Origin: a virus
Direction: 5' to 3' (one strand)
Virus record (IMG/VR): IMGVR_UViG_3300029995_000032
Span: 1 to 30,108 of that record
Length of the DNA stretch: 30,108 nucleotides
Position 1 is the first letter of the stretch; each line of letters opens with the position of its first letter. This document shows, in pieces, positions 1 through 5,459 of the stretch. A program made the position numbers and the translations under genes. A model generated the notes under the pieces. The model ran no database searches and was not told the DNA's origin. It was given only the letters and a program-made list of their open reading frames with translations.

Positions 1-134
1 CCCTCACACGCGCTTAACCAATTTTGGAATATATTAGTATATATGAATATCAATATGTCTTGATGTATAAATATAATAATATGTTTGACATTTTAGCCTA
101 ACACTAAGTATGCGAAAACATTAAAGCCGAGATT

Positions 135-225
135 ACTTTGTATATATTAACATATTGGGTTTCCACTTTATATATGACTTAACTATATAATATCGTTACA
201 TAAACAGATCACTTTGTATATATTA
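135..225. repeat. 15-bp direct repeat, two exact copies
   Basis: ACTTTGTATATATTA occurs exactly at 135-149 and 211-225, 76 bp apart. The core ACTTTGTATA returns as its complement TATACAAAGT at 406-415, and a one-base variant ATATAAAGT lies at 351-359. Such spaced, two-orientation words could be binding sites for an initiator or repressor. Low complexity of the region makes chance repetition easier than usual. Confidence 0.5.
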
Positions 226-425
226 TTATATTATTATCGAGGTATATTTTATAGCCATTCTTTACCCACAATATAAAAATATATAATATAGAAATATATC
301 TCGCGCGTCTAAATCTAAAAATACCCCCCTATACACTAATATAATAATATATATAAAGTAATATAAATAATAAAGAAGAATAGATACTTAGGAGATTTTT
401 GGGCATATACAAAGTAAAAACAAAG

Positions 426-509
426 TATAGTAATATAGTTGGGGGTAGCCGAACCGCATGAGCTTTCAGCAACTTAGCGCGATGCCAAAAAGGCCGGTAT
501 ATTACTATA
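426..509. repeat. 12-bp perfect inverted repeat before promoter
   Basis: TATAGTAATATA (426-437) and TATATTACTATA (498-509) are exact reverse complements separated by 60 bp that are distinctly more GC-rich than the surroundings. The right arm ends 4 bp upstream of the -35 box at 513. It could be an operator, a cruciform or part of an origin. Confidence 0.5.
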
Positions 510-512
510 TTC

Positions 513-541
513 TTGACAGGCTGCTAGAGGTGTGCTAGGAT
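513..541 (+). promoter_or_regulatory. sigma70-type promoter P1
   Basis: A consensus -35 TTGACA (513-518) is followed after 17 bp by TAGGAT (536-541), with an extended -10 TG at 533-534. It would start transcription around 548, just ahead of the first gene at 578. This is the only promoter I see for the 578-3041 operon. Confidence 0.75.
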
Positions 542-577
542 AGCTTTCAAATGTGGGCAAATGAAAGGAGATAAGTT

Positions 578-841
578 ATGAACGGAGCAAGTATTATGCG
601 TAGTTTTTATAATGAAATTAAAAGACTTAAAGATTTTAATGATAGTGCAGATATTCAGATTAAGGCAATGTTTGCAGATATTGAGAAGCTTACTAAAGAA
701 CTTAATGATTTCAAGCGTTGCTATATTCTTTTAGCAAGCCAACACGCAGAACTTGTTAAAGAAAAGGACATAACAAAAGAGACTGTGCTTAGAATCAAAA
801 AGCAAATTATTCAATATATTATTAACAACATAAAGGACTAA
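578..841 (+). CDS. Small coiled-coil protein, unknown function
   Basis: This 87-aa protein is the first gene after promoter P1. An AAAGGAG ribosome-binding site lies 7 bases before the ATG at 578; the Met at codon 7 lacks as good a site. The sequence is highly charged and has heptad-like spacing of Ile, Leu and Phe from about residue 8 to 80, so a helical or coiled-coil fold is likely. There is no membrane segment or Cys motif. The next gene starts 3 bases after its stop, so it is part of an operon. I do not recognise the family. Confidence 0.7.
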   Translation: MNGASIMRSFYNEIKRLKDFNDSADIQIKAMFADIEKLTKELNDFKRCYILLASQHAELVKEKDITKETVLRIKKQIIQYIINNIKD

Positions 842-844
842 ATT

Positions 845-1399
845 ATGGAAGAAGTTTATGAAACAAGTGAATTTGCAAAAGAACGGCTAAAAACAAGTCA
901 AACTAAATTATATCCATTTGAACAACTCAAACAAGGTTTATCATTTTTTGTTAAATTTGACGAAGTTGAAGAAAGAAGTTTTAGAGCTTTAGTTAGCACA
1001 AATTCTAGAAAATTAAATAGAAATTTTAAATGTATTAAAAACACAGAATTTGAAGCTTTTGAAGTAACTGAAATAGTAAATGAAAAAGTTATTGAATTCC
1101 AAATTGTTCAATGCTCTGAAGATGCGAGAAAAGTTCAATTTAACTCAGATAAAGAAAGAACAGCTATTTTTAATGCTTTGCCTGAAGGTTTGTCTTATAT
1201 TTTAAATATTGCAGATGTTGACGAAAAAATATGGAAATCTGCTTGCAGCAAAAGTTCCAAACGTTTAGCTACAAAATTTATATTGCTAAAACACGAACAA
1301 TATGATAAATACGAACTATACCATGCTCGAAAAGATCAACAGCAGCTTTCGTTTTTTGAACCTTCGCTCGAAGCAGCAGGAATTAAAAATGGCAATTGA
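845..1399 (+). CDS. Tandem-duplicated small domain protein (YPF..L..GxSFFV type)
   Basis: This 184-aa protein appears to hold two copies of one domain. Residues 23-73 begin YPFEQLKQGLSFFV and residues 107-158 begin with a related IFNALPEGLSYIL, and the segments that follow align in hydrophobic and basic pattern, including NSRKL/SSKRL. The same motif, YPFDALEVGQSFFV, opens the C-terminal domain of the protein at 3204-3833. Such domains occur in many phage hypothetical proteins; I recall a DUF7303-like label but cannot verify it. Function is unknown. The 3' end overlaps the next gene by 11 bases. Confidence 0.75.
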   Translation: MEEVYETSEFAKERLKTSQTKLYPFEQLKQGLSFFVKFDEVEERSFRALVSTNSRKLNRNFKCIKNTEFEAFEVTEIVNEKVIEFQIVQCSEDARKVQFNSDKERTAIFNALPEGLSYILNIADVDEKIWKSACSKSSKRLATKFILLKHEQYDKYELYHARKDQQQLSFFEPSLEAAGIKNGN

Positions 1400-1559
1400 A
1401 ATAAAACATTACAAGCCTGGGGATGAAGGATTTGAAGAAATTGCAAAACAAATAACACAAATTGAAAGAATTGGCGAAAGTAAACATTCTAATTTTATTT
1501 ACGCTGAAATTGATCCTGCTTATAGAAATTCTGTTAGAAGAAAGGAAACGTCAGATTGA
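1389..1559 (+). CDS. Small hypothetical protein (56 aa)
   Basis: I place the start at the ATG at 1389, which has a GCAGGA site about 7 bases upstream and overlaps the previous gene by 11 bases. A longer frame reaching back to 1302 would overlap that gene by nearly 100 bases and has no ribosome site. The protein is acidic and basic in alternation, with no Cys pair or membrane segment. Its stop TGA overlaps the ATG of the next gene (ATGA). Function is unknown. Confidence 0.6.
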   Translation: MAIEIKHYKPGDEGFEEIAKQITQIERIGESKHSNFIYAEIDPAYRNSVRRKETSD

Positions 1560-1723
1560 TGAACATGCGAAACGAATTAGCCAAAGCCGCAATGCAAGCA
1601 ATTTTGTCAAATCCTGTTATAGGTGATTCTTTGTTACATGAAAAACCAGAAGATTGGGTAAAGGATATTTGCGAAGCTGCTTATGAGTTTACCGATCAAA
1701 TGATTAAAGAGAGTATAAAATGA
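1559..1723 (+). CDS. Small hypothetical helical protein (54 aa)
   Basis: The frame opens at the ATG overlapping the previous stop (1559) and closes at 1723, overlapping the next start by the usual ATGA. A second ATG at codon 3 is equally possible. An AAAGGAA site lies about 11 bases upstream. The protein starts MNMRNELAKAAMQA and reads as a mostly helical, acidic protein, like many short early-phage proteins of unknown role. Support comes from the tight four-base overlaps on both sides. Confidence 0.6.
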   Translation: MNMRNELAKAAMQAILSNPVIGDSLLHEKPEDWVKDICEAAYEFTDQMIKESIK

Positions 1724-1917
1724 GCCACATTGCTAGAGATGTTTGCAAAGTTGAACGTATTATAAATTCTTGTAAAACTTACGCTCAAGCAGCGATCGCT
1801 TATAATATAAAATACCAATTTTGCAAAACTTACTCAAATACTAAAGAAGCTGGCGAACTGCATGACAAAGCGTTGAGAGTTTTATGCAGTTTTGAAAAAC
1901 CGCAGGCTTCAAAATGA
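1720..1917 (+). CDS. Small hypothetical protein (65 aa)
   Basis: This basic protein contains four Cys (residues 9, 18, 34 and 56) not arranged as a clear zinc motif. It is coupled to both neighbours by ATGA overlaps, so translation is probably coupled. I recognise no family. It sits immediately before the VRR-NUC nuclease gene, which hints at nucleic-acid work, but this is only context. Confidence 0.6.
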   Translation: MSHIARDVCKVERIINSCKTYAQAAIAYNIKYQFCKTYSNTKEAGELHDKALRVLCSFEKPQASK

Positions 1918-2288
1918 CTCCTGAACAACTTGCAAAGGATAGCGAACATTCGCACCAGACCGCGCTTTTTGCCTGGGCCGCGTTAAGCCGACAAACTTAT
2001 CCTGAACTTTCAATCATGTTTAGCGTAAAAAATGAGGAAAAGAGCGGCTCTGCTATTGTGGGTAGCCGGTTTCGTGCAGCTGGAGTCAAAAAGGGAGTTT
2101 CGGATGTAGTTTTGCCTGTAGCCCGAAAAGGTTGTCACGGCCTTTTCATAGAGATGAAGAAGCCTGGAGGTAAAGCTTCAAAGGAGCAACTTGAATTTGG
2201 GGCTAAAGTACAAACCGAAGGTTACGGATTCTGTGTTTGTGACTCTTGGGAAAAAGCAAGAGATATTTTGGTTGAGTACTTATCTTGA
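1914..2288 (+). CDS. VRR-NUC domain nuclease
   Basis: This 124-aa protein is a stand-alone VRR-NUC domain, a PD-(D/E)XK nuclease family related to Holliday-junction resolvases and found in many phages. Visible marks are SEHSHQ near residues 10-15, the GVKKGVSD block ending at Asp64, and the E-x-K pair Glu80 and Lys82 in GLFIEMKKPGGK. The C-terminal half, with a GYGFCVCDSWEKA stretch, matches the usual family ending. Length is normal for the minimal domain. It probably cuts branched DNA during recombination or before packaging. The start overlaps the previous stop as ATGA. Confidence 0.9.
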   Translation: MTPEQLAKDSEHSHQTALFAWAALSRQTYPELSIMFSVKNEEKSGSAIVGSRFRAAGVKKGVSDVVLPVARKGCHGLFIEMKKPGGKASKEQLEFGAKVQTEGYGFCVCDSWEKARDILVEYLS

Positions 2289-2485
2289 AAACATTGCAAG
2301 AATGCCAAAATCTTGCTTTAGAATTGCATCGAGTTTATACACCGCCTCAAGCGATTGTTTCAAAACTTAACGAGCTTTCAGAAGATACTTTTTATTTAGC
2401 TTACGGTAATATTTATAGAATTAACCCCGCAAGTCCTGTTGCAGATTTAATTTTAAATAAAGATCAAAAGGAGATTTATGATTAA
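2285..2485 (+). CDS. Small hypothetical protein (66 aa), TTG start
   Basis: The frame has no internal Met, so the only reasonable start is the TTG at 2285, which overlaps the stop of the nuclease gene (TTGA). No strong ribosome site is seen, so translation is probably by re-initiation. The end overlaps the start of the next gene by 8 bases. The protein is helical at the N-terminus with one Cys. I recognise no family. Confidence 0.55.
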   Translation: MKTLQECQNLALELHRVYTPPQAIVSKLNELSEDTFYLAYGNIYRINPASPVADLILNKDQKEIYD

Positions 2486-3041
2486 CAAAGATATTTTGCC
2501 GGTTTTAAAAACTTGGAAATGCAAAGAACGAAAGTTTAATATTTGTATAACTTTGCTTGTAGTTATTTTAATTTTAATAGCACATTCTTGTTCTAAAGAA
2601 AAAGAAGTTAGTTGTTTGCCTAGTCACCCCGTACCTGCAAAACCTATAGTTTCTAACGGACAACGCTGGCATAAATTTGTAGCTTATTTTAAAAAGTCTG
2701 GCAACAAGCATCCTGAAATGATGGCAACGGCTGTACTGGAAACAAAAAGACCAAAATTGATGGCAGCACTGGCTGTGAAGGGCGAACGCAACACACCTTA
2801 TACCGTAAGGAGGGGCGGCTTCAGAAAACGTCACAGGGGAGCATTTCAGGTTAACGAGGCGTTGCATGGGGCAGCAGGGGAAACCCCAATTGATCAAGCT
2901 TTGAAATCTGAACGAATTATAGAAGACCTTCTTGCTGAATCAGGTGGTAATTTGCAAAAGGCTTTAAATCGTTATGGCGGTGATCGAACTAAAAAACAGT
3001 ATGCTAAAAATATTTTGCAAGAAATTGAAAATACCCCTTGA
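2478..3041 (+). CDS. Membrane-anchored lysozyme/transglycosylase-like protein
   Basis: This 187-aa protein has a short basic N-terminus, one strong membrane segment at about residues 20-37, then a Pro-rich linker and a C-terminal domain. The domain resembles small lytic transglycosylases: KGERNTP with Glu103 as candidate catalytic acid, RGAFQV (120-125) in place of the family's G-hmQv block, and an ending like AL-RYGGD--YA-NIL-EI. Cys38 follows the membrane segment, but the residues before it (AHS) fit a lipobox poorly. An AAGGAG site precedes the ATG at 2478. It may degrade peptidoglycan for lysis or entry, a second such enzyme besides 4196-4636. The stop is inside promoter P2. Confidence 0.65.
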   Translation: MINKDILPVLKTWKCKERKFNICITLLVVILILIAHSCSKEKEVSCLPSHPVPAKPIVSNGQRWHKFVAYFKKSGNKHPEMMATAVLETKRPKLMAALAVKGERNTPYTVRRGGFRKRHRGAFQVNEALHGAAGETPIDQALKSERIIEDLLAESGGNLQKALNRYGGDRTKKQYAKNILQEIENTP

Positions 3042-3066
3042 CAGTTTGAAGTTAGTTTGGTATAAG
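3038..3066 (+). promoter_or_regulatory. sigma70-type promoter P2
   Basis: TTGACA (3038-3043) and TATAAG (3061-3066) are separated by 17 bp, with an extended TG at 3058-3059. The -35 overlaps the stop codon of the preceding gene. It would drive the 209-aa gene at 3204 through a leader of about 130 nt. Confidence 0.8.
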
Positions 3067-3090
3067 TTAAACACACTTTGGGAAACAAGT

Positions 3091-3168
3091 TTGCAGTTTG
3101 GTCCAAGGACCGGTAGGAAGCTCTTGCACTGAGTGTAAAATCCCTGGTTGGTATAAGCCAAACTGCAA
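3091..3168 (+). ncRNA. Structured 5' leader of the 209-aa gene
   Basis: TTGCAGTTTGG (3091-3101) and CCAAACTGCAA (3158-3168) are perfect complements, closing a 78-nt element with an 11-bp stem. Inside it are TTGCAC/GTGTAA (3124-3129/3133-3138, one G-U), ACCGG/CTGGT (3108-3112/3144-3148) and, as an alternative to the stem base, GGTC/GACC around 3100-3110. The word TTGGTATAAG from the promoter (3057-3066) recurs at 3148-3157. This looks like a multibranched leader: a cis-regulatory element, riboswitch-like RNA or protein-binding site. I do not recognise a known class. Confidence 0.5.
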
Positions 3169-3203
3169 TTCGATTAAGTTTTTAAAAAGAAAGGGGAATT
3201 AAA

Positions 3204-3833
3204 GTGGCAAAGTTGAGCAAGATGGAGCAAGTGGCTTTGAATCGTCTGCCGGAAATTGTAGCAGCAACAAATGCAGGAAGTTGTGTTTATGCTGAAAAAT
3301 TTGATATGGCGTATTTGATTGACGAAGGACTTGCTGAAGCTTTTGACGATTATACAAATCCTGAAAACGCTGAAGAAGTTGCGATCAGAGCAACACAAAA
3401 AGGTATTGACTCAGTAGCAAGTGAAACTACGGCTTCGGCCACAAATCAGCCTGAAAAGGCAAAATCGAAAGGAAGTAATAAAATGAGCTTTAAAATTGAA
3501 AACATTCCTGTTGCAGCTGGTAAACGTGGCGGCGGTAGTCGCACCGCAAAGTATCCCTTTGACGCTCTTGAAGTTGGTCAGTCGTTTTTTGTTGCTGCAA
3601 CTGAAGATCATCCTGAACCGGCTAAATCCCTGGCTTCTGCTCTGACGAACGCGATGAAGAAATACGACGTTCCTCTGCTGGATGAAGCGGGTGTTCAGAA
3701 AACGAAAGCAATTACTGTTCCGAAAACTGGCGAAAAACGTACCATCCTGGCGACTAAACACACCCGCGTATTTGTTGCGAACGCTGTTATTGAAAACGAC
3801 GTTAAGGGCGCTCGAATTGGGCGTACTGCTTAA
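3204..3833 (+). CDS. Two-part phage hypothetical protein with YPF..GxSFFV domain
   Basis: This 209-aa protein starts at a GTG (3204) with AAAGGGG 7 bases upstream. Residues 1-90 form a helical N-terminal part ending in a Ser/Thr/Lys-rich linker. Residues 94-209 carry the same domain type as the protein at 845-1399, opening YPFDALEVGQSFFV at 117. An in-frame ATG at 3483 (codon 94) has its own GGAAG site 7 bases upstream, so the C-terminal domain may also be made alone. Base and codon use become clearly more GC-rich from about codon 94. It has its own promoter and leader. Function is unknown. Confidence 0.75.
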   Translation: MAKLSKMEQVALNRLPEIVAATNAGSCVYAEKFDMAYLIDEGLAEAFDDYTNPENAEEVAIRATQKGIDSVASETTASATNQPEKAKSKGSNKMSFKIENIPVAAGKRGGGSRTAKYPFDALEVGQSFFVAATEDHPEPAKSLASALTNAMKKYDVPLLDEAGVQKTKAITVPKTGEKRTILATKHTRVFVANAVIENDVKGARIGRTA

Positions 3834-3848
3834 AAGCAGTCTTTCCTT
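3825..3848 (+). terminator. Weak terminator-like hairpin over the stop codon
   Basis: ACTGCT (3825-3830) and AGCAGT (3835-3840) pair around a TAAA loop that holds the stop codon at 3831-3833. The trailing CTTTCCTT is only partly T-rich, so read-through into the RNA that follows is likely. It could alternatively be an RNA-processing hairpin. Confidence 0.4.
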
Positions 3849-4130
3849 AAAGTGAAAAAGCTCGTTCTAGCGTCCGGGGCAGCACGAGTAAGTAGCTTAA
3901 AGAAATATTGAGGGGCGCGTCTCTTTGATCATAACGCGCAATGGCTCAGCGACCTTGCGGTATAGCAGGAGCCGGATATAGAGGACGAACCGCTTATACA
4001 GTCCGCCGTAAGGTAGCTCCTACGGCAAGCAAAAGACCTCCTGATTCGCTACCAGGAGGCAGCGTCTAAAATCCTAGTCGGTGAGTACGTCTAGGTAGAT
4101 ACCCGCCCCTAAAAAGGCGGGTTTTCTTTT
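3849..4130 (+). ncRNA. Candidate structured noncoding RNA, ~280 nt
   Basis: This gene-poor stretch is far more GC-rich than its flanks and packed with hairpins: CTCGT/ACGAG (3861-3865/3884-3888), GCGCGT/ACGCGC (3915-3920/3934-3939), GGCTC/GAGCC (3943-3947/3969-3973), GGAC/GTCC (3983-3986/4001-4004), GCCGTA/TACGGC (4005-4010/4021-4026), CCTCCTG/CAGGAGG (4037-4043/4053-4059) and CCTAG/CTAGG (4073-4077/4091-4095). It ends in a strong terminator. Apical loops 4011-4020 and 4044-4052 are complementary (GTAGC with GCTAC), allowing a kissing interaction. No own promoter is obvious, so it may come from P2 read-through. It does not look like tRNA, tmRNA or RNase P. A 42-codon ATG frame at 3941 lacks a ribosome site. 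Confidence 0.6.
4102..4130 (+). terminator. Strong intrinsic terminator
   Basis: CCCGCC (4102-4107) pairs with GGCGGG (4116-4121) around an 8-nt loop, followed by TTTTCTTTT. It closes the structured RNA just 4 bp before promoter P3. Confidence 0.9.
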
Positions 4131-4133
4131 ATC

Positions 4134-4163
4134 TTGACAGTTAGCTTTGTCTTGTGGTAAGGT
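4134..4163 (+). promoter_or_regulatory. sigma70-type promoter P3 of the lysis cassette
   Basis: TTGACA (4134-4139) is followed after 18 bp by TAAGGT (4158-4163). The 8-base word GGTAAGGT around the -10 is shared with promoter P4. Transcription would start near 4170, about 26 nt before the endolysin start codon. Confidence 0.65.
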
Positions 4164-4195
4164 GACATGCAAAATAAAAGTCAGGAGGTTTGTTA

Positions 4196-4636
4196 ATGAC
4201 TCGTGAAGAAACCTGTATAAAGCTTCATTCTGTCGCAAGCAAAGAGCTTGGAGTTCATGAAACTGCTGGTTCTGAAGCAACCGCTCGTATTATCGAATAT
4301 GACAAACACACAACTATGAAAGCAACAAGCGACGAAGTTCCGTGGTGTTCAGCTTTTGTAAATTTCGTTGTTGACACGTCTGGTTTTGTAGGTACTCTTT
4401 CTGCTGCTGCTGCATCCTGGCGTAATTGGGGCGTTCCTCTCGAAATTCCTATTAAAGGCTGTATTGTAATACTTCCTAGAAATGATCCCAGCAATCCTAA
4501 TGCGGCGCATGTCACATTTTGCGATCATCCTGATATTTCAAATGGTATAATTCGTTGTCTAGGTGGAAATCAAAGTGATGCTGTAAAAGTTTCAAGGTTT
4601 CCGGTGAAAGGTGCACAGTACCGGAGTCCTATATGA
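4196..4636 (+). CDS. Endolysin, NlpC/P60-like amidase (TIGR02594 type)
   Basis: This 146-aa protein fits the TIGR02594 family of single-domain NlpC/P60-like (Cys/His) peptidoglycan hydrolases used as phage endolysins. Cys51 in VPWCSAFVNF is the likely nucleophile and His105 in NAAHVTF the likely partner. AAASWRNWG (71-79) and LGGNQSD near the end are family signatures. No signal peptide is present, so release by the holin-like protein downstream is expected. AGGAGG sits 7 bases before the ATG at 4196; an upstream TTG at 4190 would leave almost no spacing. It is the first gene after P3. Confidence 0.9.
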   Translation: MTREETCIKLHSVASKELGVHETAGSEATARIIEYDKHTTMKATSDEVPWCSAFVNFVVDTSGFVGTLSAAAASWRNWGVPLEIPIKGCIVILPRNDPSNPNAAHVTFCDHPDISNGIIRCLGGNQSDAVKVSRFPVKGAQYRSPI

Positions 4637-4803
4637 GTTGCCCAAAAGTTCACAAGAAATGTAAGTTCTTTTCAATGTTTAATAGTAGTTGTACTTTGAC
4701 TCAAGTAAAACGAATGCCTTGGGATGATGCTTGTCCTTCTTATGAAGTAAAACCTTTAATTTATATTAAAGGACTTAACGATATTAAACCTTTAGAGGTA
4801 TAG
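4633..4803 (+). CDS. Small tetra-cysteine protein (56 aa)
   Basis: The frame starts at an ATGA overlap with the endolysin stop and ends at 4803, one base before the next start. Four Cys (3, 10, 20 and 34) are spaced to permit a small metal-binding or disulfide fold, and the first half is strongly basic. No family is recognised. Its place between endolysin and holin is likely only operon packing. Support is mainly from the coupling and the unbroken frame. Confidence 0.5.
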   Translation: MSCPKVHKKCKFFSMFNSSCTLTQVKRMPWDDACPSYEVKPLIYIKGLNDIKPLEV

Positions 4804-4804
4804 A

Positions 4805-4930
4805 ATGGCCTTAAAAAGATGTACTTATGACCGCAACGTTGAATGCGATGATTGTCAACGTTGTTTTAAAGAAAAGCAAACATCTCATTTGAAAGTTGCA
4901 ACACAACATTTAAAAGAAAAAGGAGAATGA
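4805..4930 (+). CDS. Tiny Cys-cluster protein (41 aa)
   Basis: This frame begins 2 bases after the previous stop, without a clear ribosome site, and ends at 4930. Its Cys pattern, Cys6-x7-Cys14-x2-Cys17-x2-Cys20, suggests zinc binding; the rest is a basic helix. The sequence before its stop provides the AAGGAG site for the holin-like gene, which supports its being a translated leader. Function is unknown. Confidence 0.5.
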   Translation: MALKRCTYDRNVECDDCQRCFKEKQTSHLKVATQHLKEKGE

Positions 4931-4932
4931 AA

Positions 4933-5205
4933 ATGGCAAGTGTAACCGTAACTCTTCCGACTACCACTAGTTGGAAAACGACCCTTTCAGGCGCGTTAAT
5001 GTCCGTGGCAATTTATTTGTCCTCTTTGGACGGGTACTATGCCATTGTCGGTAAGGCTTTGGTTGTAATTATTCCCATTGTTTGGGGATTGGTTCAGAAA
5101 GACAGCAACGTTACTGGTGGCACTGTGGTTCAGCCTAGTTCTGTTGAAGCCAAGGCTGCTGTAACTACTACTCCTACTGCAACCGCCACTACTCCGGCTG
5201 TGTAA
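4933..5205 (+). CDS. Holin-like membrane protein
   Basis: This 90-aa protein has hydrophobic stretches at about residues 16-33 and 38-55, then QKDSNVTGG, a motif common after the last membrane segment in small phage holin-like proteins, and an Ala/Thr/Pro-rich tail. It sits directly after the endolysin block and before the spanins, the usual holin place. I choose ATG 4933, 7 bases after GGAG; an in-frame ATG at 4927 is only one base from that site. It would form holes in the inner membrane to release the endolysin. Confidence 0.7.
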   Translation: MASVTVTLPTTTSWKTTLSGALMSVAIYLSSLDGYYAIVGKALVVIIPIVWGLVQKDSNVTGGTVVQPSSVEAKAAVTTTPTATATTPAV

Positions 5206-5459
5206 TGGCTGCTTTTCTAGCATGCATTCCTGCCTTATGTGGTTTAATAGTGGCTTTTTTGCAGCTATGGAACGCAAATGCTTCAAATCGAGAGGCAAAA
5301 AGTGCAAATGATAATATACAGAAAGGACGCAAGGATTTGGGCGATGGCAATGTTGTTGCTGTTGAGTCTCGCATTGACAGCTTGCTCACAAACTCAGACA
5401 GTAGTAATGCCGGAATCGAAAGTGCAGAAGATGCTGAAAGGAGAATCAGCCAGCTTTGA
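5205..5459 (+). CDS. Inner-membrane spanin subunit (Rz-like)
   Basis: This 84-aa protein starts at a TAATG overlap with the holin-like gene. It has an N-terminal membrane segment at about residues 4-22, then a polar, probably helical periplasmic part. A lipoprotein gene begins inside it in the +1 frame (5344). That nested arrangement is typical of phage Rz/Rz1 spanins, which join the inner and outer membranes in the last step of lysis of Gram-negative hosts. It is short for an i-spanin, so the call rests on topology and nesting rather than sequence identity. Confidence 0.7.
   Translation: MAAFLACIPALCGLIVAFLQLWNANASNREAKSANDNIQKGRKDLGDGNVVAVESRIDSLLTNSDSSNAGIESAEDAERRISQL

Larger units (their letters stand above)
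1..512. other. AT-rich gene-free region, origin-like
   Basis: No open reading frame of useful length lies here. The region is dominated by TATA-type runs and holds repeated ACTTTGTATA/ACTTTATATA words in both orientations (135-149, 211-225, 351-359 and 406-415 as complements). A DnaA-box-like TTACCCACA sits at 262-270, one mismatch from TTATCCACA. A 12-bp inverted repeat (426-437/498-509) sits just before the first promoter. AT-rich DNA with short iterated words and a DnaA-like box is typical of replication origins, but no replication gene is visible in the window, so this is inference. It could also be an intergenic regulatory region. Confidence 0.45.

Noticed and set aside
3091-3168. tRNA or a known riboswitch in the leader
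   Set aside because: The closing stem is 11 bp, not 7, there is no T-loop motif, and none of the TPP, cobalamin, SAM or preQ1 core motifs is visible.
3941-4069. A 42-codon ATG frame inside the structured RNA, sharing TxYTVRR with the transglycosylase-like protein at 2478-3041
   Set aside because: It has no ribosome site, is bounded by a stop 9 bases upstream, and its Arg/Pro/Gly-rich sequence is what GC-rich hairpin DNA gives in any frame. The shared heptapeptide with synonymous codons is odd and keeps a small doubt.
3849-4100. RNase P, tmRNA or group I intron RNA
   Set aside because: Short matches such as ACCGCTTATA recall RNase P, but the paired conserved blocks are absent, there is no tRNA-like 3' end, and no intron splice context or interrupted gene exists.
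5374-5405. TTGACA inside the spanin genes as a promoter
   Set aside because: No acceptable -10 follows at 16-18 bp; the hexamer falls inside coding sequence of both spanins.
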